Positions 33,540 to 42,893 of a DNA stretch of 64,000 nucleotides are shown here, piece after piece. The stretch's first letter is position 1; the number at the start of each line of letters is the position of its first letter. The translations under genes were made by a program, and so were the position numbers. The stretch is from Fuscovulum ytuae (lineage in GTDB: Bacteria > Pseudomonadota > Alphaproteobacteria > Rhodobacterales > Rhodobacteraceae). The stretch is taken from NCBI RefSeq assembly GCF_029953595.1, contig NZ_CP124535.1:620001-684000 (forward strand), read 5' to 3'. Below the pieces are notes generated by a model. That model was not told the DNA's origin. It ran no database searches and saw only the letters and a list, made by a program, of their open reading frames with translations.

Positions 33540-35626
33540 TTCGCTCCTTTCCGGTCACGGGTGATGAGGTAGGACCCGCTGGCATCCAGCTTTGCGGTCC
33601 AACCCGGTTCGATGACGATGGTGGTGGTGATCTCTTCGATCACCGCCGGCCCCTTGATCGTGGCCCCGGCCCCCAAGGGGGTCCCGTCATAGATCGGCGT
33701 CTTGATGCGCTTGCCATCGGCGCTGAACACCGCGTCGCGATGCCCTTTCAACGCCTTGGCCGGGCTGGCCCCCTTGCCGATCTTCATGCGTTCGGGCTTG
33801 TCGACCACGCCGTAGAGGGTGCTTTCGATATTCACCACTTCGACGGTCGAGGCGGGTTCGGCATAGGTGTAAAGTTCCTTATGCCGCTTGTGGAACGCCT
33901 CTTTGATCTTTGCGATGCTCTTGGCGTCGACCTTGAAGGTCCCGATCTCGACCGTGCATTCGTGTACCTGCCCGACATAGCGCATATCGAGGCTGCGCTT
34001 TGTCACGATATCGCGGCCTTTGAAGCCGTCGCTTTTCAGATGGTCCACCCCTTGCGCCTCGATCTGTGCGAAAAGGCTGTCGATCCGCGCATAGGCCGCG
34101 TCATTGTCGAGCCGCAGGGGGGCCGTGGCCATGTAGTTGTATTTCACGTCGCTGATGATCTGGCCAAAGGCGCAAAGGCCCGAGGCAAGCTTTGGTAGAA
34201 CGATGGTGTCGATCCCCATCGCATCGGCCAGCGCCGTGATATGTGCGGCCGTCGCGCCACCCGCGCCAACCAGCACGAAGTCGCGCGGGTCATAACCGCG
34301 TTCCACCGTCACGCGGCGTATGCCGTTGACCATATTGGCGTTGACGATGGTGAACATTCCATAGGCTGCGCGTTCCACGCTCATGCCCAAGGGATCAGCC
34401 AGATGGGCGCGGATCGCCTCTTGCGCCTTACCAGCGTCCAGGGGCAGGCGGCCACCCACCAGACCGTCGGGGTTCAGATAGCCAAGAACCAGGTTGGCAT
34501 CCGACACGGTTGGTAGCTTGCCACCCTGACCATAGCAGGCCGGCCCGGGATCGGACCCCGCCGATTGCGGGCCCATCTGCATCAGCCCCATCTCATCGAT
34601 CCAACCGATGGACCCGCCGCCCGCACCCAGCGTTTCCACCTGAATCATCGGCACCCCGATGCGATAGCGCAGGAAGTCGATATTCTTGTTGATATTGGTG
34701 CTGCCATCCTTGGTCAGCGTGATGTCGAACGAGGTGCCGCCCATGTCGACGGTGATGACATCCGTCTTGCCGAAGGGCGCGCAGACATATTGGCCTGCCG
34801 CCGGGGCAGAGGCAGGTCCGGAATTGATCGCATAGACCGACCGATCCGTCATGGCCTGCCCGATGGCAAGGCCCCCGTTTGACTGGTAGTAACGCACCGG
34901 CTGTTTCGCCCCCAGCGCGCGGAAATAGCCATCCACCGCCTCAACATAGCGTTTCATGATCGGGGCAAGATAGGCATTCACCACGGCGGTCGACGTGCGC
35001 GTATACTCCCGCACCTGCGGGTAAAGCTCTGACCCGAGCGTCAGCACCACATCGGGCAACATCTCGCGCACGATCTGGCCTGCGCGGGCCTCGTGTTCGG
35101 GATGCAGCACGGACCAGACGAAGCTGATCGCCACTGTCTCTACCCCTTCGGCCTTGAAAAGCTCGCACGCCGCGCGCACGTCGTCTTCGCTCAGGGGAAT
35201 GCGGACTGTGCCATCCGACAGCACCCGTTCCTGCACCCCGCGCCGCAGATAGCGCGGCACCAGCATCGTGGCGGGCGGATATTCCGGATCATAGCGATAG
35301 CCGTCTTCCTTGTGGCCCAGACGGATTTCCAGCGAATCTTCGTGCCCCGCAGTGCAGATCAGACCGGTCTTCGCACCTTTATGGGTGATCAGCGCGTTCA
35401 ACCCGACCGTGGTGCCGTTGATGCACAGGTCGCAATTCGACACCACCGCCTCGGGCGGGACGCCCAGATCTTCCGAGATCAGTTGCAACCCGTTGCGGAT
35501 AGCGAGCGTGGGGTCCTGCGGCGTGCTGAGTGCCTTGTAAAGCCGAACCTGACCTGTCCGGTCGGCCAGAACGAAATCGGTGAAGGTGCCGCCTGCGTCG
35601 ATGCCAAGACGATATTCGGATTTCAT
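33536..35626 (-). CDS. hyuA: Hydantoinase/oxoprolinase subunit A (HyuA-like)
   Basis: 696-aa ATP-dependent subunit of the HyuA/HyuB family, which includes N-methylhydantoinase, 5-oxoprolinase and acetophenone carboxylase. The N-terminal acetate-kinase-like fold begins LGIDAGGTFTDFVL, and a central metal/ATP region contains VDMGGTSFDITL. I chose ATG 35626 over the adjacent GTG 35629. It lies 13 bp downstream of hyuB and overlaps livG. The operon includes an importer and no biotin proteins, suggesting direct ATP-driven ring opening. The substrate could be a hydantoin, 5-oxoproline or another lactam. Confidence 0.9.
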   Translation of the reverse strand: MKSEYRLGIDAGGTFTDFVLADRTGQVRLYKALSTPQDPTLAIRNGLQLISEDLGVPPEAVVSNCDLCINGTTVGLNALITHKGAKTGLICTAGHEDSLEIRLGHKEDGYRYDPEYPPATMLVPRYLRRGVQERVLSDGTVRIPLSEDDVRAACELFKAEGVETVAISFVWSVLHPEHEARAGQIVREMLPDVVLTLGSELYPQVREYTRTSTAVVNAYLAPIMKRYVEAVDGYFRALGAKQPVRYYQSNGGLAIGQAMTDRSVYAINSGPASAPAAGQYVCAPFGKTDVITVDMGGTSFDITLTKDGSTNINKNIDFLRYRIGVPMIQVETLGAGGGSIGWIDEMGLMQMGPQSAGSDPGPACYGQGGKLPTVSDANLVLGYLNPDGLVGGRLPLDAGKAQEAIRAHLADPLGMSVERAAYGMFTIVNANMVNGIRRVTVERGYDPRDFVLVGAGGATAAHITALADAMGIDTIVLPKLASGLCAFGQIISDVKYNYMATAPLRLDNDAAYARIDSLFAQIEAQGVDHLKSDGFKGRDIVTKRSLDMRYVGQVHECTVEIGTFKVDAKSIAKIKEAFHKRHKELYTYAEPASTVEVVNIESTLYGVVDKPERMKIGKGASPAKALKGHRDAVFSADGKRIKTPIYDGTPLGAGATIKGPAVIEEITTTIVIEPGWTAKLDASGSYLITRDRKGAK

Positions 35627-35639
35627 CACATGGCCCCCC

Positions 35640-37427
35640 TTATTTCGCGGCCGCGGCGCGACGGGTCGCGCGCAGAGCTTCGGTTGCTGCCATGTCGACG
35701 TGCAACGTGGCGGGGTCGGTGATGATGACGCCGTAATCCTCCTTTGCCCCGGTCAGCGAGACGAGGCCGTTCTTCACATCCCACAGCACCTTTTCGACAG
35801 CGCGTTCCATCGGGTTGCCGTAGCCGCCCCCGCCGGGGTTCATGTTGGTGATGCGGTCACCGGGTTTGATGACCTTGATGACGTTTTCACGGATGGTTTC
35901 GGTCCGGTCCCCTTCGACCAGTTCCAGCCGCCCGACCTTTGTGTCGATGATCGTGCTGGCCGCGCCTGCCGCGCCCACGGCGGGGATGCGACGGCCTTCG
36001 CCAAAGGTGATGAAGGTCATGTCGTCATTGAGCGGCTCCACCTCCCACGCCGTGCCGCTGCCGCCGCGGAACTTGCCCGCCCCGCCACTGTCGGTCATCA
36101 AGGAATAGCGGTGGATGATGATGGGATAGCTGTATTCCAACAGCTCCACATCGCCCGATGTCAGCGCCCCGAAACAGCATTCCGGCCCGCAGGCGTGCCA
36201 GCCGTCCTGTGACGGCGTGGCACCCGCACCCGAAATGATGGTGGCCAAGACCATCGTCACATATTCCTCGTCATGCCGCTTGTCCCAGCCTGCGATGTTC
36301 AAGCCATTCGCATGGCCCCAGCTCGCTGACACTTTGGCAGGCACGGCCTTTTCGAAGGCCAGCCGCACCGCATCCGTAAGGGTTTCCATCGGCGTCGTGG
36401 TGCAGTTCATATGCGGCGCAGGTTCTGCGGCGTTGCAAATCGTGCCCTTGGGCCCGAAATCCACCGTCACGCAGCGATAGAGGCCTTCATTGTAAGGCGG
36501 CGGCAATTGGGCGAACATCATCAGGCCCAGATAGACGCCGGAATGGCTGTTCCCCTCATAGCTGTTGATGAAATAGGGAATCTGCGGCGGGCTGCTGATG
36601 GCGATGTGGCAGCGGTCGCCGTTGATGGTGACGGTTGCCTTGATCTCGAAATCGCCAAAACCGTGGCCGGCATCCTCAAGGATTGCGGCGCCTTCATAGG
36701 TGCCATCCGGCACTTCGGCGATCAGGCCGCGCATCTGGCGGTCGGCCATGTCGAGCAGGGTTTCGATACAGGCATCGACCTGCTCTTCGCCATATTTTTC
36801 CAGCATGGCGATCAGGGCGCGTTCGCCCACCTGACAGGCCCCGATCAGGGCGTTGAAATCACCCTCTTGATCGCGTCGCGCGCGCATGTTGGTCAGGATG
36901 AAGTTCAACACATCCTTGCGCGGCTGCCCCCGATCCCAGACCTTTACGGGCGGGATGCGCAGGCATTCTGCGTAAATCTCTTTGGCATTCGGGTTGTAGC
37001 CTGCGGGAACCGGGCCGCCTACATCGGTAAGGTGGCCCTTGCAGACCGTCCAGAACTTCAGTTTGCCCTTCCAGAAGACGGGCTTGTAAAAGCAGGTGTC
37101 GATGGCATGGCTGCCGCCCCATGCGGGGTCGTTGTGGATCAGAAGATCGCCTTCATGAATGTCGCCCTCGAAGTATTTCGCCACCACCTTCATCGCCGGG
37201 ATCAGGCTGCCCAAATGGATCGGGATATCTTGTCCCTGAAGGATCATTTCGGGGCGGTGGTTGAACAGCGCCGTCGAATAGTCATGCGCGAGGTTGAACA
37301 CGCTTGACCGCGCGGTCTTCTCAAGGCTTAGCGTCATTTCGCGCTGTGTCGTTTCCAATATCCCGCGCACCACCGAAAGGGTGATGGGGTCCACTTCCAC
37401 CTTCTTCTTTTGCGATCGTGCCATCAT
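35640..37427 (-). CDS. hyuB: Hydantoinase/oxoprolinase subunit B (HyuB-like)
   Basis: 595-aa partner of HyuA. The family start is DPITLSVVRGILETTQREM; the metal-binding segment PAWGGSHAIDTCF and the C-terminal GGGGYGNPMERA are typical. Adjacent ATGs at 37427 and 37424 follow CGGAGGGCGG; I chose the first. It is the first gene of the hyuBA-livGFHMK unit and is divergent from an AraC regulator with a repeated TGCA array between them. Confidence 0.9.
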   Translation of the reverse strand: MMARSQKKKVEVDPITLSVVRGILETTQREMTLSLEKTARSSVFNLAHDYSTALFNHRPEMILQGQDIPIHLGSLIPAMKVVAKYFEGDIHEGDLLIHNDPAWGGSHAIDTCFYKPVFWKGKLKFWTVCKGHLTDVGGPVPAGYNPNAKEIYAECLRIPPVKVWDRGQPRKDVLNFILTNMRARRDQEGDFNALIGACQVGERALIAMLEKYGEEQVDACIETLLDMADRQMRGLIAEVPDGTYEGAAILEDAGHGFGDFEIKATVTINGDRCHIAISSPPQIPYFINSYEGNSHSGVYLGLMMFAQLPPPYNEGLYRCVTVDFGPKGTICNAAEPAPHMNCTTTPMETLTDAVRLAFEKAVPAKVSASWGHANGLNIAGWDKRHDEEYVTMVLATIISGAGATPSQDGWHACGPECCFGALTSGDVELLEYSYPIIIHRYSLMTDSGGAGKFRGGSGTAWEVEPLNDDMTFITFGEGRRIPAVGAAGAASTIIDTKVGRLELVEGDRTETIRENVIKVIKPGDRITNMNPGGGGYGNPMERAVEKVLWDVKNGLVSLTGAKEDYGVIITDPATLHVDMAATEALRATRRAAAAK

Positions 37428-37565
37428 GCCGCCCTCCGATAGGGGCCGTGCAACAGGGCGAGGCGCGGGGGCGCCCCCCGTCCGTTTCGCAATCCTTCCC
37501 TGTCGCACAGCGTCTGTTGCGCCGTTGATAAGGGAAGGCTAACGGCGCTTTGCCCCGCAGGTCTT

Positions 37566-37600
37566 TGCACCTTGTGCATCGGATTTTGCATTTCCGTGCA
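37566..37600. promoter_or_regulatory. Four-fold TGCA array, probable AraC operator
   Basis: TGCA occurs at 37566, 37575, 37587 and 37597, within two similar blocks TTTGCACCTTGTGCAT and TTTGCATTTCCGTGCAT. Spacing of roughly one helical turn suits AraC-family binding. It lies between hyuB and the divergent araC-type gene. Confidence 0.55.
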
Positions 37601-37669
37601 TAGGGGGCGGCAGGGTGCTTGCCCGACTCGCGCCCCCATGCCCAGATGGGCCAAAGGGGGATGACTTGC

Positions 37670-38614
37670 ATGAAATCCACGATCACCACGCGCGGGGTCG
37701 ATCAGGCGGCACGCAGCCGCCATTGGCACGAAACCATCGCGCGGACCTACTTCCCACTGGACCTGTCTTTCCCGCAGCCGGAATCCTTCAACGGTGAATT
37801 GACAAGCTGGGATCTGGGCGGGGTGTCGCTGTCTCGGCTGACGTCGGATGCGCTGCTTTACCGCCGCTTGCCCAAACACTTCCGCGAACCGGGGCCGGAA
37901 GAATTTTTGGTCACGCTTCCTGCGAAATCCGAACTGCGCTTTACGCAAGGCGGGCGGGAGGTGCGCGCCAATCCGGGCGCTTTCTTCATTGAACGCAGCC
38001 ATGAACCTTATGAATTCAGCCATGCCGAGGCAGCCGATCTGTGGGTCATGAAGCTGTCGAAGGACATGCTGGGGGGCCGGGTGCGCGCGCCCGACCGCTT
38101 TTGCAGCCTGCAATTCGACGCCACCAATGGCGCGAACGGGTTGTTTGTCGACATGGTCCACCTGATCCCACAGCGCTATGACGCGATGACGGCGGAGACC
38201 CGTGCGACGGTGGGGCGACAGCTGGTCGATCTTCTGGCCTTGGCGATCCAGTCGGATGACCGGGTGCTGACCTCGGGCGCCTCCAGCGTTCGCACCGCGC
38301 ATCTGGCACGGATCGAGGCCTTCGTTCGTCGGCATATCGATGACCCGGAACTTGGCCCCGAAACTGTGGCGGCGGGCTGCGGCATCTCTTTGCGCTACCT
38401 GCATGAGCTTTTGCGCGACACCAACCAGACGCTGGGCCAGTGGATCCGCGACTCGCGCCTGCAGGCTGCACTTGAGGATCTGAAAAACCCCGCCGATCGC
38501 CGCGCTATTGGCGAGATCGCCTATGCGCGCGGCTTCACCGATCAGGCGCAGTTCTCGCGCGCTTTCCGCGCGCGTTTCGGCGTGACACCGTCCGAGGCGC
38601 GGGGCAGGGGCTGA
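37670..38614 (+). CDS. AraC-family regulator, probably of the hyuBA-liv operon
   Basis: 314-aa protein with an N-terminal AraC-binding-like domain (FeaR type, about residues 30-190) and a C-terminal double helix-turn-helix (LGPETVAAGCGISLRYLHEL; IGEIAYARGFTDQAQFSRAF). ATG 37670 is about 9 bp after AAGGGGG; ATG 37661 is possible. Divergent from hyuB, hence the likely activator of hydantoin/lactam use. Confidence 0.88.
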   Translation: MKSTITTRGVDQAARSRHWHETIARTYFPLDLSFPQPESFNGELTSWDLGGVSLSRLTSDALLYRRLPKHFREPGPEEFLVTLPAKSELRFTQGGREVRANPGAFFIERSHEPYEFSHAEAADLWVMKLSKDMLGGRVRAPDRFCSLQFDATNGANGLFVDMVHLIPQRYDAMTAETRATVGRQLVDLLALAIQSDDRVLTSGASSVRTAHLARIEAFVRRHIDDPELGPETVAAGCGISLRYLHELLRDTNQTLGQWIRDSRLQAALEDLKNPADRRAIGEIAYARGFTDQAQFSRAFRARFGVTPSEARGRG

Positions 38615-38655
38615 TCGCTGTTCGGTCATCTGCCTGTCCCGCACCCCCCCTGTCC

Positions 38656-39624
38656 TTATCGGCCCAGATGATCGCGCACGCGCTGGAGGGCGGCCTGTCG
38701 GTCAGCCCGCGCGGCGAGCGCCTGATCCATTGTCACTTCGACAAAGCGGGCAGGGCTATGCGGCTGCAACTGACCGATCAGGTCCATATCGGCGCTGATC
38801 ACGCAGCCCAGCATCATATATCCCCCGCCCGACACGGCATCGCGATGCAAGACGATCGGTTCCGTCCCGCCGGGCACCTGAATGCTGCCATAGGGATAGC
38901 AGGCATCCACGATGTTGGACGGGTTTGACCCGGCGCCGAAGGGCTGTTCGCGCGGCACGAAGTCGAGTGCCGTGCCACCCTTGAAGCGATAGCCGATCCT
39001 GTCTGCCTCTGGCGCGACCTTCCAGGTATCGGTGAAAAAGCGTTTGCCGGCCTCGGCGGTAATCCGGTGCCAATAAAGCCCCGGCAGCATGCGCAATTCC
39101 GCAGGGTTCCCCGGCCCGCGCCGCAGCGCCGCAGGCACGGCACCCGAACCGCTGCCGCCTGCACCGACGGGCAATTCATCCCCCGCCTTCAGCGCGCGCC
39201 CTTCATGCCCCCCCAATGCGCCCAGCGTATAGGTCGAACGCGAGCCAAGCTTCATCGGCACATCGATGCCGCCAGACACCGCGATATAGGCTCGCGCGCC
39301 GGCCTTAAGGAACCCGAAGGACAGCCGATCCCCAGCCTTTACCGTAAAGGATTCCCACGTTGCGCGGTCTTCGCCGTTTAGTTTGGGCGGCAGGTCGCCC
39401 CCAGTGACCGCAACGGTCGCCGGGGCGGTGAATTCCAGTTCCGGCCCAAGGAAGACCGCCTCAAGGACGGCAGCGCCTTCGTCATTGCCCACCAGCATAT
39501 TGGCCACGCGCAGGGCAAAGCGGTCCATGCCGCCGGAAATCGGGATGCCCAGATGGTAATAACCGGGGCGGCCAAGGTCCTGCACCGTCGTGGACAGGCC
39601 CGGAGAGATCACCTTAACGGCCAT
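38656..39624 (-). CDS. pxpC: 5-oxoprolinase subunit C (PxpC; biotin-dependent carboxyltransferase family)
   Basis: 322-aa KipA/AHS2 protein. The start MAVKVISPGLSTTVQDLGRP and the region GIPISGGMDRFALRVANMLV are characteristic, as is GGYMMLGCVISADMDLIGQL. It shares ancestry with the carboxyltransferase part of urea carboxylase. The start overlaps the end of pxpB. It is the last gene of the pxpA-BCCP-BC-pxpB-pxpC operon. Confidence 0.9.
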   Translation of the reverse strand: MAVKVISPGLSTTVQDLGRPGYYHLGIPISGGMDRFALRVANMLVGNDEGAAVLEAVFLGPELEFTAPATVAVTGGDLPPKLNGEDRATWESFTVKAGDRLSFGFLKAGARAYIAVSGGIDVPMKLGSRSTYTLGALGGHEGRALKAGDELPVGAGGSGSGAVPAALRRGPGNPAELRMLPGLYWHRITAEAGKRFFTDTWKVAPEADRIGYRFKGGTALDFVPREQPFGAGSNPSNIVDACYPYGSIQVPGGTEPIVLHRDAVSGGGYMMLGCVISADMDLIGQLQPHSPARFVEVTMDQALAARADRQAALQRVRDHLGR

Positions 39625-40489
39625 TCAGCGCCTCCATCAGTTTGGCATTCGTTCCGGCCATGTCCTTGTTGAACTCGGTCAAAGAAAAGGTCGCCGAACG
39701 GATCACCGGTTCGAACCGGTTCGCATCGACCGCTTCGATCGCGGCGTCGTATTCGTCACGGGTGACGGGCTTCCATTTCACGATGTCGCCGGGACGGAAG
39801 AGGCACATCTCGTCCTGCAGATAGGAAACCTGCTGCGTCGGATCGTAGATCGGCATCGGCGTGACGCCGAACATCTGATACCCACCCGCACCGCGCACCG
39901 AATAGATGCAGGAAAAGCAACCGCCATGCCCGATGGTCAATTTGGGCGTATCGGTCCGGGGTCGCAGATATTTGGGCACCTGCAACTGCCGTTTGCGTTC
40001 CACCATCTGGTAAAGAAACGGCAGCCCCGCAACAAAGCCCACCATCGATACGAACCAAGGCTGGCTGGAATGGGCCTTCACGAAATTCTCGACCGTGCCC
40101 AGACCGTTTACTTCAGCCGCATATTCAAGGTCGGTCTTCGACGGATCCTGATGGCGTTCGCGGAACCGCATCAGGGTTTCATGCGTCCAAGGGTCCTGAT
40201 AGAGGACTGGTATTTCCATGATCCGGGTTTTCAAAGTGGCGTCGGATTTCGCTGCCGCCGCCTCCATCCCCTGCAATTCTTTCAACAGATCGCCGGGCTT
40301 GATGGCATCAGGGTCGAACTTGACCTGAAAGCTTGCATTGGCGGGGCAGATCTCGGTCACGCCCTTTATCCCGGCCGCCTTTACGGCATTGGTCATGGAC
40401 AGCGAGGTGAAGAATGCCTCAAGCGACATGTCCTCGGACACCTCGCCGAAGATATGCTCGTCGCCGCCAAAGGTGAATCGGATCGACAT
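39614..40489 (-). CDS. pxpB: 5-oxoprolinase subunit B (PxpB; KipI/AHS1)
   Basis: 291-aa AHS1-domain protein. Features include TEICPANASFQVKFDPD in the N-terminal half and IGHGGCFSCIYSVRGAGGYQMFG, with GFVAGLPFLYQM, in the C-terminal half. ATG 40489 follows GGGAGGACCC; the longer open frame runs back into the biotin carboxylase and is a shadow. With PxpC it forms the carboxyltransferase-like complex. Confidence 0.88.
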   Translation of the reverse strand: MSIRFTFGGDEHIFGEVSEDMSLEAFFTSLSMTNAVKAAGIKGVTEICPANASFQVKFDPDAIKPGDLLKELQGMEAAAAKSDATLKTRIMEIPVLYQDPWTHETLMRFRERHQDPSKTDLEYAAEVNGLGTVENFVKAHSSQPWFVSMVGFVAGLPFLYQMVERKRQLQVPKYLRPRTDTPKLTIGHGGCFSCIYSVRGAGGYQMFGVTPMPIYDPTQQVSYLQDEMCLFRPGDIVKWKPVTRDEYDAAIEAVDANRFEPVIRSATFSLTEFNKDMAGTNAKLMEALNGR

Positions 40490-40499
40490 GGGTCCTCCC

Positions 40500-41876
40500 T
40501 CAAGGCTCCAGCTCCGGCACAAGCCGGGCCGCGTGGATGTCAAGCCAGCCTTCCAGCCAGCGGGTGTGAACGTCATTGGCCTGCACCGCAGGGTCGGCGG
40601 CCAAGGCAAGGAATAGCGGCTTGGTCGTACGCAGCCCCTCGATACGGGTTTCCCCCAAGGCACGCACAAGGCGCCTGATCGCGGCTTCGCGTGTTGCGCC
40701 ATGCACGACGAGCTTTGCCAGAAGGGAATCGTAGAAGGGTGGCACGGTGTAACCTGCGTAAAGCATCGACTCGAAGCGCACGCCCGGGCCCCCGGGCACC
40801 CGCAGATCGCTGACCGTGCCGGGGAAGGGGGCAAAATCGCGCGACGGGTCTTCGGCGTTCAGACGCACCTCAATCGCATGCCCCTTGGCCATGATATCGC
40901 GCTGATGCAGACGTAAGGGCGCGCCGCCTGCAATGCGCAGACCCTCGGCCACAATGTCGATCCCGGTGATCATTTCGGTCACCGGATGTTCGACCTGAAT
41001 GCGGGTGTTCATCTCGATGAAGTAAAACTGCCCGCTGGCATCATCGTAAAGGTACTCTACCGTTCCCGCGCCGGAATAGCCCACCGCGCGGGCAAGGCGC
41101 ACAGCGCTTTGGCACAGCTCGTCCCGCGCGCGGTCGGTAAGAGCCTGTGACGGCGCCTCTTCCCAGACCTTCTGGCGGCGGCGTTGCAGCGAACATTCAC
41201 GCTCCCACAGATGCACGGCATCGGTGCCATCGCCCAGAACCTGCACCTCTATATGGCGGGCCTTGGCAACCACGCGTTCCATGTAAAGCCCGCCATCGCC
41301 AAAGGCGGCCAGCGCCTCGGCTGCGGCCTGCGGGAAGGCCGCCTCAAACTCGGCCAGCGAAGTGGCGATGCGGATGCCACGGCCGCCTCCGCCTGCTGCC
41401 GCCTTGATCATCACGGGAAAGCCCGTGTCGATCAGGATATGCCGCGCTTCGTCTATATCGGCGACGCGGCCCATCGATCCAGGCACCACTGGCACACCCG
41501 CCGCATGGGCGGCAGATCGTGCCGCGACCTTGTCACCCATGGTGCGGATTGCCTCGGCCGAAGGGCCGACAAAGACAATGCCCGCCGCTTCGCAGGCTTC
41601 GGCAAAGCCCGCATTTTCGGCCAGAAAACCATAGCCGGGATGGATAGCATCCGCCCCTGTATCCGCCGCCGCCTGCAAAATCGCCGCGATGTTCAGATAG
41701 CTTTTCTTCGCCGCCGGGGGGCCGATCGCCACTACCTCATCGGCCAGCTGCACATGCAGGCTGTCGTGGTCGGCGTCAGAATAAACGGCCACAGTCGCAA
41801 TCCCAAGGTCTTTGGCCGCGCGGATGATCCGAACGGCAATCTCACCCCGGTTGGCGACCAGAACCTTCTTCAGCAT
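40500..41876 (-). CDS. accC: AccC-type biotin carboxylase of the pxp operon
   Basis: 458-aa ATP-grasp enzyme that carboxylates biotin on its carrier. It starts KKVLVANRGEIAVRIIRAAK; the ATP-binding loop is AAAGGGGRGIRIA, and MERVVAKARHIEVQVLGD and EMNTRIQVEHPVTE are the catalytic segments. Full length for AccC. It starts at the last base of the small carrier gene, so it is a dedicated paralogue rather than the fatty-acid synthesis enzyme. Confidence 0.92.
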   Translation of the reverse strand: MLKKVLVANRGEIAVRIIRAAKDLGIATVAVYSDADHDSLHVQLADEVVAIGPPAAKKSYLNIAAILQAAADTGADAIHPGYGFLAENAGFAEACEAAGIVFVGPSAEAIRTMGDKVAARSAAHAAGVPVVPGSMGRVADIDEARHILIDTGFPVMIKAAAGGGGRGIRIATSLAEFEAAFPQAAAEALAAFGDGGLYMERVVAKARHIEVQVLGDGTDAVHLWERECSLQRRRQKVWEEAPSQALTDRARDELCQSAVRLARAVGYSGAGTVEYLYDDASGQFYFIEMNTRIQVEHPVTEMITGIDIVAEGLRIAGGAPLRLHQRDIMAKGHAIEVRLNAEDPSRDFAPFPGTVSDLRVPGGPGVRFESMLYAGYTVPPFYDSLLAKLVVHGATREAAIRRLVRALGETRIEGLRTTKPLFLALAADPAVQANDVHTRWLEGWLDIHAARLVPELEP

Positions 41877-42109
41877 CAGTCGACCTCGGCCAGAACGGCA
41901 CCGGCCATCACCGGTTCTTCATTGTCGGTGACAAAGCGGATATTGCGCCCTGCCACCTCGGCCTTCACCTCGTGGAAGGATTTCATCACCTCAATCAGGC
42001 CGATCACATCGCCCACCTCAACCGCATCGCCATCCGCCTTGAACGGCGGTTTGTCGGGGGCAGAGGCGCGGTAGAACGTGCCGGGCAGGGGGGAAAGAAG
42101 CTGGGCCAT
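41876..42109 (-). CDS. Small biotin carrier protein (BCCP-like)
   Basis: 77-aa biotin/lipoyl attachment domain only, lacking the Pro/Ala-rich N-terminus of AccB. The biotinylation site is in LIEVMKSFHEV. It lies 9 bp downstream of pxpA and overlaps the biotin carboxylase gene by one base. It presumably shuttles carboxybiotin between the carboxylase and PxpB/C. Confidence 0.9.
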   Translation of the reverse strand: MAQLLSPLPGTFYRASAPDKPPFKADGDAVEVGDVIGLIEVMKSFHEVKAEVAGRNIRFVTDNEEPVMAGAVLAEVD

Positions 42110-42118
42110 GGGAACCTC

Positions 42119-42841
42119 TCAGGTATAGGGCTGCACCGCCGCCCGCACCGCTTGGGCGATGTCGATGGCGTTCGGCGTGTCGGAGTGAATGCAAATGGAA
42201 TCGCAGCGGACGGGAATATCCGACCCGTCGGTCGCGGTTCCCTTGCCTTCGGTGATCGCGCGGGTGCAGCGCGCCGCCATGAGGGCGGGATCTTTCGCAT
42301 CATGTTCGCGCGTCACGATCAGGCTACCGTCGGGGCGATATTCCAGATCGGCGTAGAATTCCGCGACGAAGCGATGCCCGCGCGCAGGGTAGATTTTTTC
42401 ATGCAGAGTGCCAGTCATGCCAAGGATCGGCACCTGAAACACATCGGCAGCATCGCAAACGGCATGGGCAATATCCTCTTGCCGAGCGGCCATGCCGTAA
42501 AGGCTGCCATGCGGTTTGATATGGTTCAGTTCCATCCCTTCGGCCTTTAGAAAACCGCAGAGCGCGCCGATCTGATAGATCATGCAATTGGCCATCTCTT
42601 CGCGGCCCATCTTCATCTCGCGCCGCCCGAACCCTTGAAGATCGGGCAGGCTTGGATGCGCGCCGACCTTGACGCCATGCGTCTTGGCCAGTCGGACGGT
42701 GGCCCGCATGTGGTCGAAATCACTGGCATGAAAGCCGCAGGCCACATTGGCGATATGGATCAGCGGCATCAGTCCCGCATCATCCCCGATCCGCCACAGA
42801 CCAAAGCTCTCGCCCATGTCACAGTTGACCGTGACTGGCAT
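42119..42841 (-). CDS. pxpA: 5-oxoprolinase subunit A (PxpA; LamB/YcsF)
   Basis: 240-aa protein. The family start VNCDMGESFGLWRIGDD, then HIANVACGFHASD and HIKPHGSLYG are diagnostic. PxpA performs the hydrolytic ring-opening of 5-oxoproline to glutamate with PxpB/C and ATP. ATG 42841 is chosen; an upstream ATG 42895 lacks a ribosome-binding site and overlaps the operator. First gene of the operon, divergent from a LysR gene. Confidence 0.92.
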   Translation of the reverse strand: MPVTVNCDMGESFGLWRIGDDAGLMPLIHIANVACGFHASDFDHMRATVRLAKTHGVKVGAHPSLPDLQGFGRREMKMGREEMANCMIYQIGALCGFLKAEGMELNHIKPHGSLYGMAARQEDIAHAVCDAADVFQVPILGMTGTLHEKIYPARGHRFVAEFYADLEYRPDGSLIVTREHDAKDPALMAARCTRAITEGKGTATDGSDIPVRCDSICIHSDTPNAIDIAQAVRAAVQPYT

Positions 42842-42893
42842 GGCACCCCCCGCAATGTCTTCGATGAGGAGATGGTGGGGCGAGTCGGATGTC

